11,837 nt of DNA from Clostridium sp. (GCA_012841175.1 DUVG01000133.1:1-11837), one strand, 5' to 3'. Positions 1-7,759 are shown, counted from the stretch's first letter. A program made the numbers and translations. Notes: generated by a model not told the origin, from the sequence alone.

Positions 1-34
1 CAGGTCGGGGGTTCAAATCCGTCCACCAGCTCCA
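1..34 (+). tRNA. 3' end of a tRNA, probably tRNA-Thr (truncated by window edge)
   Basis: Only the T arm, the 3' acceptor strand and the CCA end are present. A T loop of the TTCAAAT type is at 12-18, and the acceptor strand CACCAGC (24-30) is followed by discriminator T and CCA (31-34). The matching 5' strand would be GCTGGTG, the usual start of Firmicute tRNA-Thr, which often carries a U discriminator; adjacency to tRNA-Tyr also fits. The anticodon lies outside the window, so the isotype is inferred. One G-G mismatch (9 and 21) is seen in the T stem. Confidence 0.75.
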
Positions 35-37
35 TAT

Positions 38-122
38 GGAGGGGTTCCCGAGTGGCCAAAGGGGGCAGACTGTAAATCTGTTGGCAAAGCCTTCGATGGT
101 TCGAATCCATCTCCCTCCACCA
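38..122 (+). tRNA. tRNA-Tyr (anticodon GUA)
   Basis: This is a complete 85-nt class II tRNA with an encoded CCA end. The acceptor strand 38-44 (GGAGGGG) pairs with 112-118, ending in one G-U pair. The anticodon stem 65-69 pairs with 77-81 around the loop CTGTAAA, giving anticodon GTA at 72-74. The long variable arm after position 81 is typical of bacterial tRNA-Tyr, and the T loop is TTCGAAT-like. Positions 71-73 (T-G-T) are the U33-G34-U35 element recognised by tRNA-guanine transglycosylase, so this tRNA should carry queuosine if the que genes at 8691-10426 are functional. Only 3 nt separate it from the preceding tRNA, so the two are probably co-transcribed. Confidence 0.97.
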
Positions 123-164
123 AAAAAACCTTGTCAATGATAAAAGTTATTGACAAGGTTTTTT
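123..164. terminator. Bidirectional intrinsic terminator between the tRNAs and the convergent GT2 gene
   Basis: A long hairpin pairs AACCTTGTCAAT (127-138) with ATTGACAAGGTT (149-160) around a 10-nt loop. It continues into an A run on the left and a T run on the right. On the plus strand the T run follows the tRNA-Tyr gene; read on the minus strand, the A run supplies a U tract as well. It should therefore terminate both the tRNA transcript and any read-through from the minus-strand glycosylation operon. Confidence 0.9.
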
Positions 165-178
165 GTTGTAATTATTAA

Positions 179-209
179 TAACGAGGCAAGTATATCTCCT
201 GCCTCGTTA
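179..209 (-). terminator. Hairpin after the GT2 gene, likely first terminator of the glycosylation operon
   Basis: A perfect 10-bp inverted repeat (TAACGAGGCA at 179-188 with TGCCTCGTTA at 200-209) encloses an 11-nt loop. It lies 6 nt beyond the GT2 stop codon. On the minus strand the stem is followed by a moderately U-rich stretch rather than a pure T run, so it may be a weak terminator or 3'-end stabiliser backed up by the stronger hairpin at 123-164. Confidence 0.7.
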
Positions 210-215
210 AAACAC

Positions 216-1187
216 TTACCTTACTGTTATTTTATCTGATTTATCTTCAGAGAAATTTTTAGTTTCCTTTATAATGTATAGTGGTCTGCCTTTAGCTTCA
301 TCATATATTCTTCCTATATATTCTCCAATTATGCCAAGTATCATCAATGTAATACCGTTAAAAAACAGGTTTACAGCCAAGGTAGAAGCCCAACCAGATT
401 GTACAAATCCCTTTCCAAACAGTTTGGTGTAAAGTACAACTAAAAGATATATAAAGCTTGAAAATGACAATAAAAAGCCTGTATATGAAGCCAATTTTAA
501 AGGTTTATATGAAAATGAGGTTATCGCATCAAAAGCAAATTTAAGCATCTTTTTTAAAGGATACTTGGTTTCACCAGCAAATCGTTTATCTCTATTAAAT
601 TCAACTCCTATTTGTTTAAATCCAAGCCAGCTTATTATTCCTCTTATATATCTATTACGCTCGTTAACCAGTTTAAGAGCTTCTGCAACTTTTCTGTCAA
701 TTAATCTAAAATCTCCAGTATCTACAGGGATTTCTACATCAGTCATTTTTCTTAAGAAGCGATAAAAAACTTTAGCTGTAAGCTTTTTAAAGAAGGTCTC
801 TCCTTCTCTTGCAAGTCTTTTTCCATATACAACATCATAGCCCTCTTTCCACTTTTCCAGCATTTTTGGAATTAATTCAGGAGGGTCTTGTAAATCTGCA
901 TCTATAACAACAATAGACTGTCCCTCAGAATAGTCCATACCTGCAGTTATAGCAATTTGATGCCCAAAGTTTCTTGCAAAGTTAATTAATTTAATTTTAG
1001 TATCGTTATTACATATTTCATGTGCCATGTCTAAAGTTTTGTCTCTACTACCATCGTTAACAAATATAATTTCATAAGATACGTTTGTAGAGTCCATAAC
1101 CTTTTTGAGTCTTTTATATGTTTCTAAAAGAACTTCTTCCTCATTATAAAGGGGCACTACTACAGAACAAATTATTTTGTCAGACAT
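216..1187 (-). CDS. GT2 family polyprenyl-phosphate glycosyltransferase (DPM1/GtrB-like), membrane-anchored
   Basis: This 323-residue enzyme probably transfers a sugar from a nucleotide donor to undecaprenyl (polyprenyl) phosphate on the cytoplasmic face, supplying a lipid-linked donor for extracytoplasmic glycosylation. The GT-A fold is clear: VVVPLYNEEE near residues 9-18, the NDGS motif at 44-47, and the metal/donor motif D96-A-D98-L-Q-D101-PPE. DTGDFRLIDR follows at 156-165. Two membrane helices (about 232-256 and 268-292) match the DPM1/GtrB/ArnC architecture. The start is set at the ATG at 1185-1187, since GGAGGG lies 7 nt upstream; an in-frame TTG at 1202 would place that binding site inside the gene. 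It begins 25 nt after the GT39 gene, whose product is its natural partner. The sugar (mannose, glucose or GlcNAc) cannot be read from the sequence. Confidence 0.92.
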   Translation of the reverse strand: MSDKIICSVVVPLYNEEEVLLETYKRLKKVMDSTNVSYEIIFVNDGSRDKTLDMAHEICNNDTKIKLINFARNFGHQIAITAGMDYSEGQSIVVIDADLQDPPELIPKMLEKWKEGYDVVYGKRLAREGETFFKKLTAKVFYRFLRKMTDVEIPVDTGDFRLIDRKVAEALKLVNERNRYIRGIISWLGFKQIGVEFNRDKRFAGETKYPLKKMLKFAFDAITSFSYKPLKLASYTGFLLSFSSFIYLLVVLYTKLFGKGFVQSGWASTLAVNLFFNGITLMILGIIGEYIGRIYDEAKGRPLYIIKETKNFSEDKSDKITVR

Positions 1188-1212
1188 ATTTTTTCCCTCC
1201 AAAGTAATTATT

Positions 1213-4080
1213 TTAAAATTTCCAAAACCATTCTATTAATCCTAAATAAGAATTATTTACATGCATACCTGAAACAATTGGATAGAAGAGTATAAAAACT
1301 GCTAAAACCAATGCCAGGTAAATATAAGCAAAGTATTTAAAATCCTTCCACTTATCAATGATTTTCTTTATTACATATAAAATACATAATATCAAGAAAG
1401 GTATAATGGTAAAATAGTGATATATAAACGTACATCTTGGAACGCCTACCCAAGGAACATATTGAAAAATCATAGCCACTACTATAGGGAAGAATTTCCG
1501 GTCAAATCTAAATAATCCCACTAATAAAATAGCTATAGATGTTAGTAAAAATATCCACATTAATGACTGTACGTTTAGATTTTTATAGTAACTATTATCA
1601 AAATCTATATAGTATCTGTTAGTTTTTATAATATCATAAAAACTATATACAATTACAGAAAATATAGTGGTAGAACCTATAGAAACAGCAATGAGTTTTT
1701 TATCAAACTTAGAGGATATAAGTATTGTCACTGTTAATAATATAAAAAGCATTATCCAGACAGCAGATGGTATAAAATCTTTAGGTATAGATATATATGC
1801 AAAAGAAGATAATGCAAGAACGAATAATAGTGAAAAATATTTTTTCACCTTTGTAAGTGCCATTGTGGTAATTGCTAAAAATGCAGCTATTCCAGTCCAC
1901 CATACGGCAGGATTTCCTAATGTGTAAATTTTAGATACAACTCTTGCAGGAAGGTCTCTTCCAAAGTAAAAGGCCATAGGCTTTGCCATAAAAGGCCATT
2001 CCCACCAAGCTGATTGATAAGAGTGTGTGGCAGTAAGTTTAGAGTGATAGTCTAACATACTTTTGAAGTTATCTATAACAATTTTAAAACTATCTACGCC
2101 AGGAACTTTAAGCCAAGGTATATATGATAGTGAATATATTATTCCAGGTATTATGACAAAGAATATCACACAAAGCCCCATAGTGCCCCATAAGTATAAA
2201 CTTTTATAATCGTTAAACCAAGGGGGTTTCTTTCTGCTTTTTTTAGCAAATTTTCTATAGTCAGTATACTCTAAGTATTTATTAAGGAAAAACAACAGAG
2301 CAAGTCCTGCAGCACCGTAAAAAGCAATCCATTTACTTCCAGCGCCAAATCCAAAGAACAGACCACTTAAAAATAGTGGTTTTAGAGATTGTTTAAACCC
2401 TAATACATAGGACTTATTTACAAAGTAATCATACATATAATAATACATGAGTATTACAAAAAATGTAACGTAACTGTCTATAGTTGCTATTCGTGTCTGA
2501 GCAAAGTGCATTGAATCAAACATCATAAGAAAAGCAGCTGAAAATGCGAAGAATCTGTCTTGAAAAACTTTTTTACCAAAAGCATACATAGCAGGAACCA
2601 TAGCTACACCAAAAAGTGTACCCATTATTCTCCAACCGAAAGGCACCATTCCAAAAATAAGTACACCCAATGCCATAAATACTTTGCCTAAAGGTGGGTG
2701 AGTTGTTTCGTAAGGTGGTAATCCCTCTATATGTTCAAAAGCAGTTCTTCCATGATATATCTCATCTAAATACATGCTGTTCATAAATGAAGGTCTATAG
2801 TGGAATTGATTATGTTCATCAAAAAGATTATCTAAATTTCCTTCATTACGATTGCTAATACTTTTATCCACTATTGTTATGCCTGTTAAAGGTTCGGTAC
2901 TTCCTTTTTCCACGATTGCTATTTCATTTATAGTTGTATTAGAACTTTCAAAAGTAAATTTAAGCCTTTTAGTAGTAACAGGTGATACAGCTTCGTACTT
3001 CCATTTGAAAACATCAAGAACGTTATCTTTTGAATAAGTCATAAGATTAGAAAATGTTTGGTTATCATCAAGATATTCTACGCTGATATTGCCTCCTCCT
3101 AAGCCTGTAAAGAAGTATATTCTTGATAAAGTTGCTTCTTTTCCAAGGTCTATTGTAAAGCTTTCTCCTGGAGAAGTGGACTTCCAAGAAGTAGTTGGAG
3201 CTTTAAAACTTCCAAGATTATATAAGGCTATTACTAAATAGATAGCTGTCATAGCGATCATTATTATTAAATCTTTCTTATCAAAGGTTACTTTGAAAAT
3301 TTGGTGTTCCTCTGAAGGAAGGGTTTTTTTAGCATTATTAGAAGGGGTATTTTTACTTTCATTATTAGAAGATTTTTTTGATTTATAAAAAATAAAAGCT
3401 ACAAATGCCAGTATTATAATAGGTACAAGAATTAAAAGAATTTTAAATAAAACATTATTATCATTTTCATTATTTGTATCACTAGAGTTGGACGAATTAT
3501 TTGGATCTAAGCTTAATGCGGTATCCCCAACAGGAACTTCATCTACCTTTTCAATTTCCACAGTGTCAAACCAAGCTTTTCCTGAACTTAAATTACCATG
3601 TCCACCTAAGGATAGGGAAAGAGAAACTGTATCTTGGCCAGGGCTGGTTTTCCCATAGAACTCAACATATTGCCAATTTTCAGTTGTACCTGTGACGCCA
3701 CGGGAAGTAGTTAGAGTGTATAATATTGAAATATTTGCACCTAGGGTATCATCAGGGACATTTTCTGTTTTTATCCAACAGGAAAATTTATAAAGAGTAT
3801 CTCCTTCTACAGGAATATGTTGAATATATCTTGCATCGCTTAGAGAAGAACTTATAATATAAGCACTTTTTGAACCGGTGTGACTTATACTTTCATCAAT
3901 ACCAAACTCACTTGTTTCAGAATCTTCACTCCAATGATAGGTTTCCCAAAATTTAGCGTACTCACCGGATAATTCAAAGGTTGGATTTTGTACAAGGCTT
4001 TCATCTTGTGCAAATCCATATACATTACATATGGAAAATATTAATATTATAAAAAAAATCTTCGAGATTTTTTTCCACAT
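1213..4080 (-). CDS. GT39 protein O-mannosyltransferase-like protein with N-terminal carbohydrate-binding-like and discoidin-like domains
   Basis: This 955-residue polytopic membrane protein should transfer a sugar from a polyprenyl-phosphate carrier to Ser/Thr of exported proteins. A signal-peptide-like hydrophobic start (residues 1-24) leads to a beta-rich module (about 28-180) resembling CBM4/9-type domains. An Asn/Ser-rich linker, a membrane helix (210-232) and a basic linker follow, then a second helix (270-289) and a discoidin (F5/8 C)-like stretch (about 295-392). The PMT core starts near 430: SMYLDEIYHG contains the acidic pair D439-E440 that matches the catalytic DE of PMTs, HPPLGK is at 461-466, HSYQSAWWEWP at 686-696, and a PRCTFIYHY segment at 881-889 matches the C-terminal PMT_4TMC region. 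Catalytic-core PMTs of actinobacteria are about 500 residues, so nearly half of this protein is additional. The start is preceded by GGGGGTG with 7 nt spacing. It is the first gene of an operon with the GT2 gene. Family membership is firm; the transferred sugar and target proteins are inferred. Confidence 0.9.
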   Translation of the reverse strand: MWKKISKIFFIILIFSICNVYGFAQDESLVQNPTFELSGEYAKFWETYHWSEDSETSEFGIDESISHTGSKSAYIISSSLSDARYIQHIPVEGDTLYKFSCWIKTENVPDDTLGANISILYTLTTSRGVTGTTENWQYVEFYGKTSPGQDTVSLSLSLGGHGNLSSGKAWFDTVEIEKVDEVPVGDTALSLDPNNSSNSSDTNNENDNNVLFKILLILVPIIILAFVAFIFYKSKKSSNNESKNTPSNNAKKTLPSEEHQIFKVTFDKKDLIIMIAMTAIYLVIALYNLGSFKAPTTSWKSTSPGESFTIDLGKEATLSRIYFFTGLGGGNISVEYLDDNQTFSNLMTYSKDNVLDVFKWKYEAVSPVTTKRLKFTFESSNTTINEIAIVEKGSTEPLTGITIVDKSISNRNEGNLDNLFDEHNQFHYRPSFMNSMYLDEIYHGRTAFEHIEGLPPYETTHPPLGKVFMALGVLIFGMVPFGWRIMGTLFGVAMVPAMYAFGKKVFQDRFFAFSAAFLMMFDSMHFAQTRIATIDSYVTFFVILMYYYMYDYFVNKSYVLGFKQSLKPLFLSGLFFGFGAGSKWIAFYGAAGLALLFFLNKYLEYTDYRKFAKKSRKKPPWFNDYKSLYLWGTMGLCVIFFVIIPGIIYSLSYIPWLKVPGVDSFKIVIDNFKSMLDYHSKLTATHSYQSAWWEWPFMAKPMAFYFGRDLPARVVSKIYTLGNPAVWWTGIAAFLAITTMALTKVKKYFSLLFVLALSSFAYISIPKDFIPSAVWIMLFILLTVTILISSKFDKKLIAVSIGSTTIFSVIVYSFYDIIKTNRYYIDFDNSYYKNLNVQSLMWIFLLTSIAILLVGLFRFDRKFFPIVVAMIFQYVPWVGVPRCTFIYHYFTIIPFLILCILYVIKKIIDKWKDFKYFAYIYLALVLAVFILFYPIVSGMHVNNSYLGLIEWFWKF

Positions 4081-4318
4081 TCTTTAACACCCCCACTAGA
4101 ATTGTTAATAAATTTTTGTCAGCATATATAAAATAATAATGCTACCTTTAAAAAAAAATAATATTTTTTGTTTTGTTAGTATGATTTAATCAGTTCTAAT
4201 ATGAGATGACATATACATTGAAATTTTCACATTCCTTTCAAGTAAGTTTATCATTTATTATAAATAAGAACAAAAAAATAAGTATTAAAACAGAAAATTA
4301 GTGCACTTTATCGCTTTT

Positions 4319-4347
4319 ATTATAGCAGTTATGCAGTAGAAATGCAA
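4319..4347 (-). promoter_or_regulatory. Extended -10 promoter for the GT39-GT2 operon
   Basis: On the minus strand TTGCAT (4342-4347) is separated by 17 nt from TATAAT (4319-4324), which is preceded by TGC, an extended -10 element. This is the best sigma-A-type match in the divergent region. Transcription would begin near 4312 and yield an unusually long 5' leader. Confidence 0.7.
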
Positions 4348-4415
4348 TTTATAATTTGTTTAAAAACCAATGATTTTGTAGGAATTTTCAAGGGTCTATA
4401 GCTTATCCACTTATT

Positions 4416-4445
4416 TTGTATTAAAAAACATAAAAAACATATACT
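4416..4445 (+). promoter_or_regulatory. Likely sigma-A promoter of the LCP gene
   Basis: TTGTAT (4416-4421) and TATACT (4440-4445) are separated by 18 nt in an A-rich spacer. The predicted start near 4452 would give a leader of about 78 nt before the ATG at 4530. Confidence 0.5.
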
Positions 4446-4529
4446 AAATAAAGTTTAGGTGGTTTAGTTTGGAAGTGTTTTATTCTATAGAGGATGGAGT
4501 TTTTGAATTAAATAAAAGTAGGAGGAATT

Positions 4530-5474
4530 ATGAATTTAAGAAAGAGCATTTTTTATATTTGCATGGTGTTTTCTCTTGTTTTATTTGTAGAAGGAGTATT
4601 TACAATTTTAAATTTTACAAAAACCGATAATATAAATTTAACAAAGGAAAATGAGAACAATTATCATAATAGACAAATTGTTAGAAACATTTATAAAGAA
4701 GGGGATTATCCAGAGTACATAAACTTACTTGCTATGGGGCTGGATGAATCTGAAGACAGATCGGACGGAATTATGTTAATAAATTTTCATCCTAAAAGTG
4801 GAAAGGTAAATATCCTTTCAATAGCAAGGGATACCATGGTTAAATTAAATAATGGTAGAAGATCAAAGATAAATGCTCTAATAGGAATGGGTGGGGAGGC
4901 AAAAATTATTGAAAAAGTGGAAGAATTAATAGGTATGCCTGTTCACTACTATTTAACAATGAATTTTGAAGGGTTTAGAGAAGTAATTGATTTATTAGAT
5001 GGTGTAGAAATAGATGTGCCTTTTGATATGAAGTATGATGATCCTTATCAAAATCTTTATATTCGACTTAATAAAGGAAAACAAATTTTAGATGGGGAAA
5101 AAGCAGAGCAATACTTAAGATATAGAAAGGGGAATAGGGTAGGGGAAGGATATGTAGATGGTGATATGGGGCGAATAAAGACACAGCAACAGTTTATAAA
5201 TGAATTTATAAAACAGAAACTAAAACTTAAATATCTACTTAAGATAGGTGATATTTTCTTTATTATCAAAAACAATGTAACTACGAATATAGAAATAGGT
5301 GATTTTAATTATTATCTGAGCACTATAAAAAAAATTGATACAGACAAAATAAATTTTTTTACATTGCCTGGACACGATGAATATATTGATAATCAATACT
5401 ACTATATATATGATGAAGAAAAAACAAAAGAGATAATAAAAAATAATTTCAACTTAATTTCCCTAGAAGAATAA
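4530..5474 (+). CDS. LytR-CpsA-Psr (LCP) family phosphotransferase
   Basis: This 314-residue single-pass membrane protein belongs to the family that ligates undecaprenyl-linked glycopolymers such as teichoic acid or capsule to peptidoglycan on the outer face of the membrane. The N terminus is cytoplasmic and short, a membrane helix spans about residues 7-28, and the LCP domain runs about 62-225. Recognisable conserved positions are R77 and D79 (DRSDG), R100-D101 (SIARDT), K113-N115 (KINA), R197-Y198-R199 and the GDMGRIKTQQQ segment with D212 and R215. These include the arginines and aspartates that hold the polyprenyl pyrophosphate and metal in characterised members. AGGAGG sits at 4520-4525, close to the ATG. 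It is transcribed divergently from the glycosylation operon, so it stands apart but shares the envelope-glycan theme. Many clostridia have several LCP paralogues; which polymer this one handles is not evident. Confidence 0.93.
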   Translation: MNLRKSIFYICMVFSLVLFVEGVFTILNFTKTDNINLTKENENNYHNRQIVRNIYKEGDYPEYINLLAMGLDESEDRSDGIMLINFHPKSGKVNILSIARDTMVKLNNGRRSKINALIGMGGEAKIIEKVEELIGMPVHYYLTMNFEGFREVIDLLDGVEIDVPFDMKYDDPYQNLYIRLNKGKQILDGEKAEQYLRYRKGNRVGEGYVDGDMGRIKTQQQFINEFIKQKLKLKYLLKIGDIFFIIKNNVTTNIEIGDFNYYLSTIKKIDTDKINFFTLPGHDEYIDNQYYYIYDEEKTKEIIKNNFNLISLEE

Positions 5475-5507
5475 AGGTTCTATTTTACAAATGGGAATAT
5501 ATTTCTC

Positions 5508-5536
5508 ATGACTTTAGAAAAATATAGTGCTATAAT
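5508..5536 (+). promoter_or_regulatory. Extended -10 promoter upstream of the YfhP-like gene
   Basis: ATGACT (5508-5513), a 17-nt spacer, and TATAAT (5531-5536) preceded by TGC make a good sigma-A-type promoter in the 205-bp gap after the LCP gene. Transcription starting near 5543 would leave a leader of about 137 nt ahead of the ATG at 5680. I see no convincing intrinsic terminator for the LCP gene in this gap, so read-through is possible. Confidence 0.65.
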
Positions 5537-5605
5537 ATTTTTTATATGGATTGTACAAGCATTGTTTTATGAGTGGATGTACAGTCTATAAATTTAGCAA
5601 TAGGT

Positions 5606-5649
5606 TTTTACAATATTTAGGACAATATTATGCAAAAAATGTTGTAAAA
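5606..5649 (+). repeat. 12-bp inverted repeat in the leader of the YfhP-like gene
   Basis: TTTTACAATATT (5606-5617) can pair with AATGTTGTAAAA (5638-5649) over 12 positions with a single G-U pair, leaving a 20-nt loop. It ends 17 nt before the AGGAGG at 5667. There is no T run directly after the right arm, so it is unlike a terminator. It could be an operator or an RNA hairpin affecting translation; the low GC content makes chance formation possible. Confidence 0.45.
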
Positions 5650-5679
5650 CATGTGAAATGCTAAACAGGAGGGTGGTTA

Positions 5680-6660
5680 ATGGATCCATTTACCCATGGG
5701 GTTATTGGTATGGCCTTAGCGAAAGCTACAGGCAATGAGGTATCTGTGGCTGATGCAGCTACAGCAGCGATAGTTGTTGGTGCGATTTTTCCAGACATTG
5801 ATATAATATTTCAAAAATGGGGGGATTGTGCCTATTTGAAAAATCATAGAAGTATTACTCATTCTATATTAGGGCTAATGACTTCTTCAGTATTTATAGC
5901 GTTTTTGTTAAACTTTTTTTATCCCGATGCTGGTTTTTTTAATCTTGCATTTTGGGCTTTATTAGGAGGAATTTCCCACAGCTTTTTTGATATATTTAAT
6001 TCTTATGGCGCAAAATTATTGTGGCCATTTATTAAAAAGAAGTATTCTTTAAGCCTTCTGACTATATTTGATCCCATATTCTTATTTTCCATCTTAGGGT
6101 ATATTTTTACCACAGGAAATGTTCAAAATGTATTTATTGCTTGTTTTGCAGCCTATATTTTGTTTAGATTTGTTATGAGAATATGTGTGTTTAAATATTT
6201 AAAAAGGAATTTTGGAAAAACCTCTATAAGAATTTCTTTATTACCTTCGATGACCAGATTGTTTAGGTGGCATTTTATACTTGAAGAAAATGCACTTACT
6301 ATAGTTGGTGAAAAAGACATTTTTAGAAAAAATGTAAGAATCATAAAAGAACTGCACAAAATTCAAGACGAAGTTTTAAAAAAGGTTTCGGATTCTAATG
6401 TAGGCAAGTTTTTTGCCGAATTTACACCTATATTTCATGTTGACAGAGAGGTGATAGATGGGATAACCCGATATCTATTTATTGACATGAGGTATTATAT
6501 ACGTGATAAATTTCTTCATCATGCCGTATTGGAAATGGATGAAAGTGGTCAAATTATAACCTCAAGCTTCAATCCATACTCTATAAAAAGAGCCAGTGTT
6601 ATTCCTGAAGACATTGGGAATAGAAGAAGCAATTTATTTGCAAGAATTATAGGTGTTTAA
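5680..6660 (+). CDS. YfhP/YdjM-type membrane-bound metal-dependent hydrolase (DUF457 family)
   Basis: This 326-residue protein has the metal-binding pattern of the YdjM/DUF457 family: MDPFTHG at the extreme N terminus (D2, H6), PDID (38-41), HRSITHS (H56, H61), ISHSFFDIFNSYG (H100, D104) and a later FDP (D131). Hydrophobic segments at about 62-80, 87-99 and 133-168 indicate several membrane passes. The C-terminal half (about 170-326) is soluble-looking and includes the LPSMTRLFRWHFILEE region, as in Bacillus YfhP, which has nearly the same length. The family is predicted to hydrolyse a membrane or lipid substrate, but no substrate is established. AGGAGG at 5667-5672 is 7 nt from the ATG, which fixes the start. 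The next gene begins 40 nt downstream, so this is probably the first gene of an operon with the HgdB/HgdC-like pair; why a hydrolase would travel with those genes is unclear. Confidence 0.88.
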   Translation: MDPFTHGVIGMALAKATGNEVSVADAATAAIVVGAIFPDIDIIFQKWGDCAYLKNHRSITHSILGLMTSSVFIAFLLNFFYPDAGFFNLAFWALLGGISHSFFDIFNSYGAKLLWPFIKKKYSLSLLTIFDPIFLFSILGYIFTTGNVQNVFIACFAAYILFRFVMRICVFKYLKRNFGKTSIRISLLPSMTRLFRWHFILEENALTIVGEKDIFRKNVRIIKELHKIQDEVLKKVSDSNVGKFFAEFTPIFHVDREVIDGITRYLFIDMRYYIRDKFLHHAVLEMDESGQIITSSFNPYSIKRASVIPEDIGNRRSNLFARIIGV

Positions 6661-6700
6661 AAAGATAAAGTAATTGGCATATTAGAAGGGGAGTGTTGTT

Positions 6701-7684
6701 TTGAAAAAAGTAGGTTTTACAACAAGTATACCTGTGGAAGTGGTGTATGCTGCAGGGTGTAAACCAGTAGATATAAATAATATTTTTGTAAATGAAAATA
6801 ATCCTGAAAAACTTATTGAGTATTCTGAAAAAGTTGGTTTTCCAAGAAACTCATGTGCATGGATAAAAGGAATGTACTCATGTATAATGGAAAAGATCGA
6901 CTTAGATGTGATAATAGGTGTTGTTGAGGGGGATTGCTCTAATACCAGGGCATTTAGAGAAGTACTTCAATTAAATGGGGTGGAAAGCATTCCTTTCTCT
7001 TATCCAAATTCTAGGGTTTATGATTTATTGAAAGCTGAAATATTGAATTTGTGTAAATTTTTCAATGTAGATTTGAAACAGTGTATACAAATAAAAAGAA
7101 AGCTAGATAATATAAGAAAAAAGCTTGTTTATTTAGACGAGTTAACATGGAAGCACAATAAGGCAACAGGTGTAGAAAACCATATATGGCAGGTTTCAAG
7201 CAGTGATTTTAATGGTGATTATACGGTATTTGAATCTCAGTTAGATGAGAAGATACAAGAAATTGAAAAAAGAGATGAATTCAATGAAAAGGTGAGACTA
7301 GCTTATATTGGAGTTCCTCCAATAATTTTTGATTTATATGATTTTGTGGAAACATTAAATGGAAGAGTAGTGTATAATGAAGTTCAAAGGCAATTTACAA
7401 TGGCAGATTCTATAGGTTTAGATGATATTGTTGAAACTTATAGGATTTTCACTTATCCTTATGATGTTTATGTAAGGCTTGAAGACATAAAAGAACAAAT
7501 TAAAAAAAGAAAGATAGATGGAGTTATACATTACACACAGGCCTTTTGTTTTAGAGGCATAGAAGATATTGTGATAAGAAAACATTTAGATGTGCCAGTA
7601 TTGACACTAGAAGGTGACAGGCCTGGGAATTTAGATTCTAGAACAAAACTTAGACTAGAATCATTTATAGATATGATTAGTTAA
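6701..7684 (+). CDS. 2-hydroxyacyl-CoA dehydratase-like (HgdB/YjiM, COG1775) iron-sulfur protein
   Basis: This 327-residue protein resembles the D component (HgdB/FldC-type) of 2-hydroxyacyl-CoA dehydratases and the related double-cubane cluster proteins. Family marks are VEVVYAAGCKPVDI near the N terminus, the SCAW segment, VVEGDCSNT, HYTQAFCFRGIE and the closing EGDRPGNLDSRTKLRLESF. Cysteines at 20, 52, 61, 79, 118, 128 and 283 are available; C52, C79 and C283 lie in the conserved contexts and are the likeliest cluster ligands. It starts at TTG, with AAGGGGAG about 7 nt upstream. The activase gene follows after 75 nt. True dehydratases need two different subunits, and only one is encoded here, so a homodimeric reductase of the YjiM/double-cubane type is more likely than a CoA-ester dehydratase. 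At 327 residues it is somewhat shorter than the dehydratase subunits and YjiM (about 380). The substrate is unknown. Confidence 0.87.
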   Translation: MKKVGFTTSIPVEVVYAAGCKPVDINNIFVNENNPEKLIEYSEKVGFPRNSCAWIKGMYSCIMEKIDLDVIIGVVEGDCSNTRAFREVLQLNGVESIPFSYPNSRVYDLLKAEILNLCKFFNVDLKQCIQIKRKLDNIRKKLVYLDELTWKHNKATGVENHIWQVSSSDFNGDYTVFESQLDEKIQEIEKRDEFNEKVRLAYIGVPPIIFDLYDFVETLNGRVVYNEVQRQFTMADSIGLDDIVETYRIFTYPYDVYVRLEDIKEQIKKRKIDGVIHYTQAFCFRGIEDIVIRKHLDVPVLTLEGDRPGNLDSRTKLRLESFIDMIS

Positions 7685-7759
7685 AAAGATGGACACCAAA
7701 ATTATTTTTGAAATGGGCTTATAACCCTATACGAAGAAATTGTTATAAAAGGTGAGGAA

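Larger units (their letters stand above)
4081..4529. other. 449-bp divergent intergenic region between the GT39 operon and the LCP gene
   Basis: This AT-rich region holds one good promoter in each direction (4319-4347 minus, 4416-4445 plus). The minus-strand promoter implies a leader of about 230 nt before the GT39 start codon. Within that leader is an inverted repeat, TTGAAA (4218-4223) with TTTCAA (4236-4241), whose left part also forms the palindrome TGAAATTTTCA; this could be a weak hairpin or operator. I recognise no riboswitch class here and no convincing long gene. A short reading frame crossing into the LCP gene starts at 4469 and is described among the findings. Confidence 0.6.

Noticed and set aside
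565..765. Plus-strand open frame inside the GT2 gene
   Set aside because: It is antisense to a clearly coding gene with all GT2 motifs, lacks a good ribosome binding site and has no recognisable protein features.
1667..3695. Several plus-strand open frames inside the GT39 gene (1667-1927, 2852-3037, 3501-3695)
   Set aside because: All are opposite the PMT-like reading frame, short and without family features; they are by-products of the minus-strand coding sequence.
4081..4529. CRISPR array, insertion sequence or attachment site in the AT-rich gaps
   Set aside because: No regularly spaced repeats, terminal inverted repeats, target duplications or recombinase genes were seen anywhere in the window.
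5057..5275. Minus-strand open frame inside the LCP gene
   Set aside because: It is antisense to the conserved LCP core, has no plausible initiation site and is of low-complexity composition.
6701..7684. Subunit of a classical amino-acid-fermenting 2-hydroxyacyl-CoA dehydratase
   Set aside because: The second subunit, CoA transferase and dehydrogenase that accompany such operons are absent from the window; kept only as an alternative.
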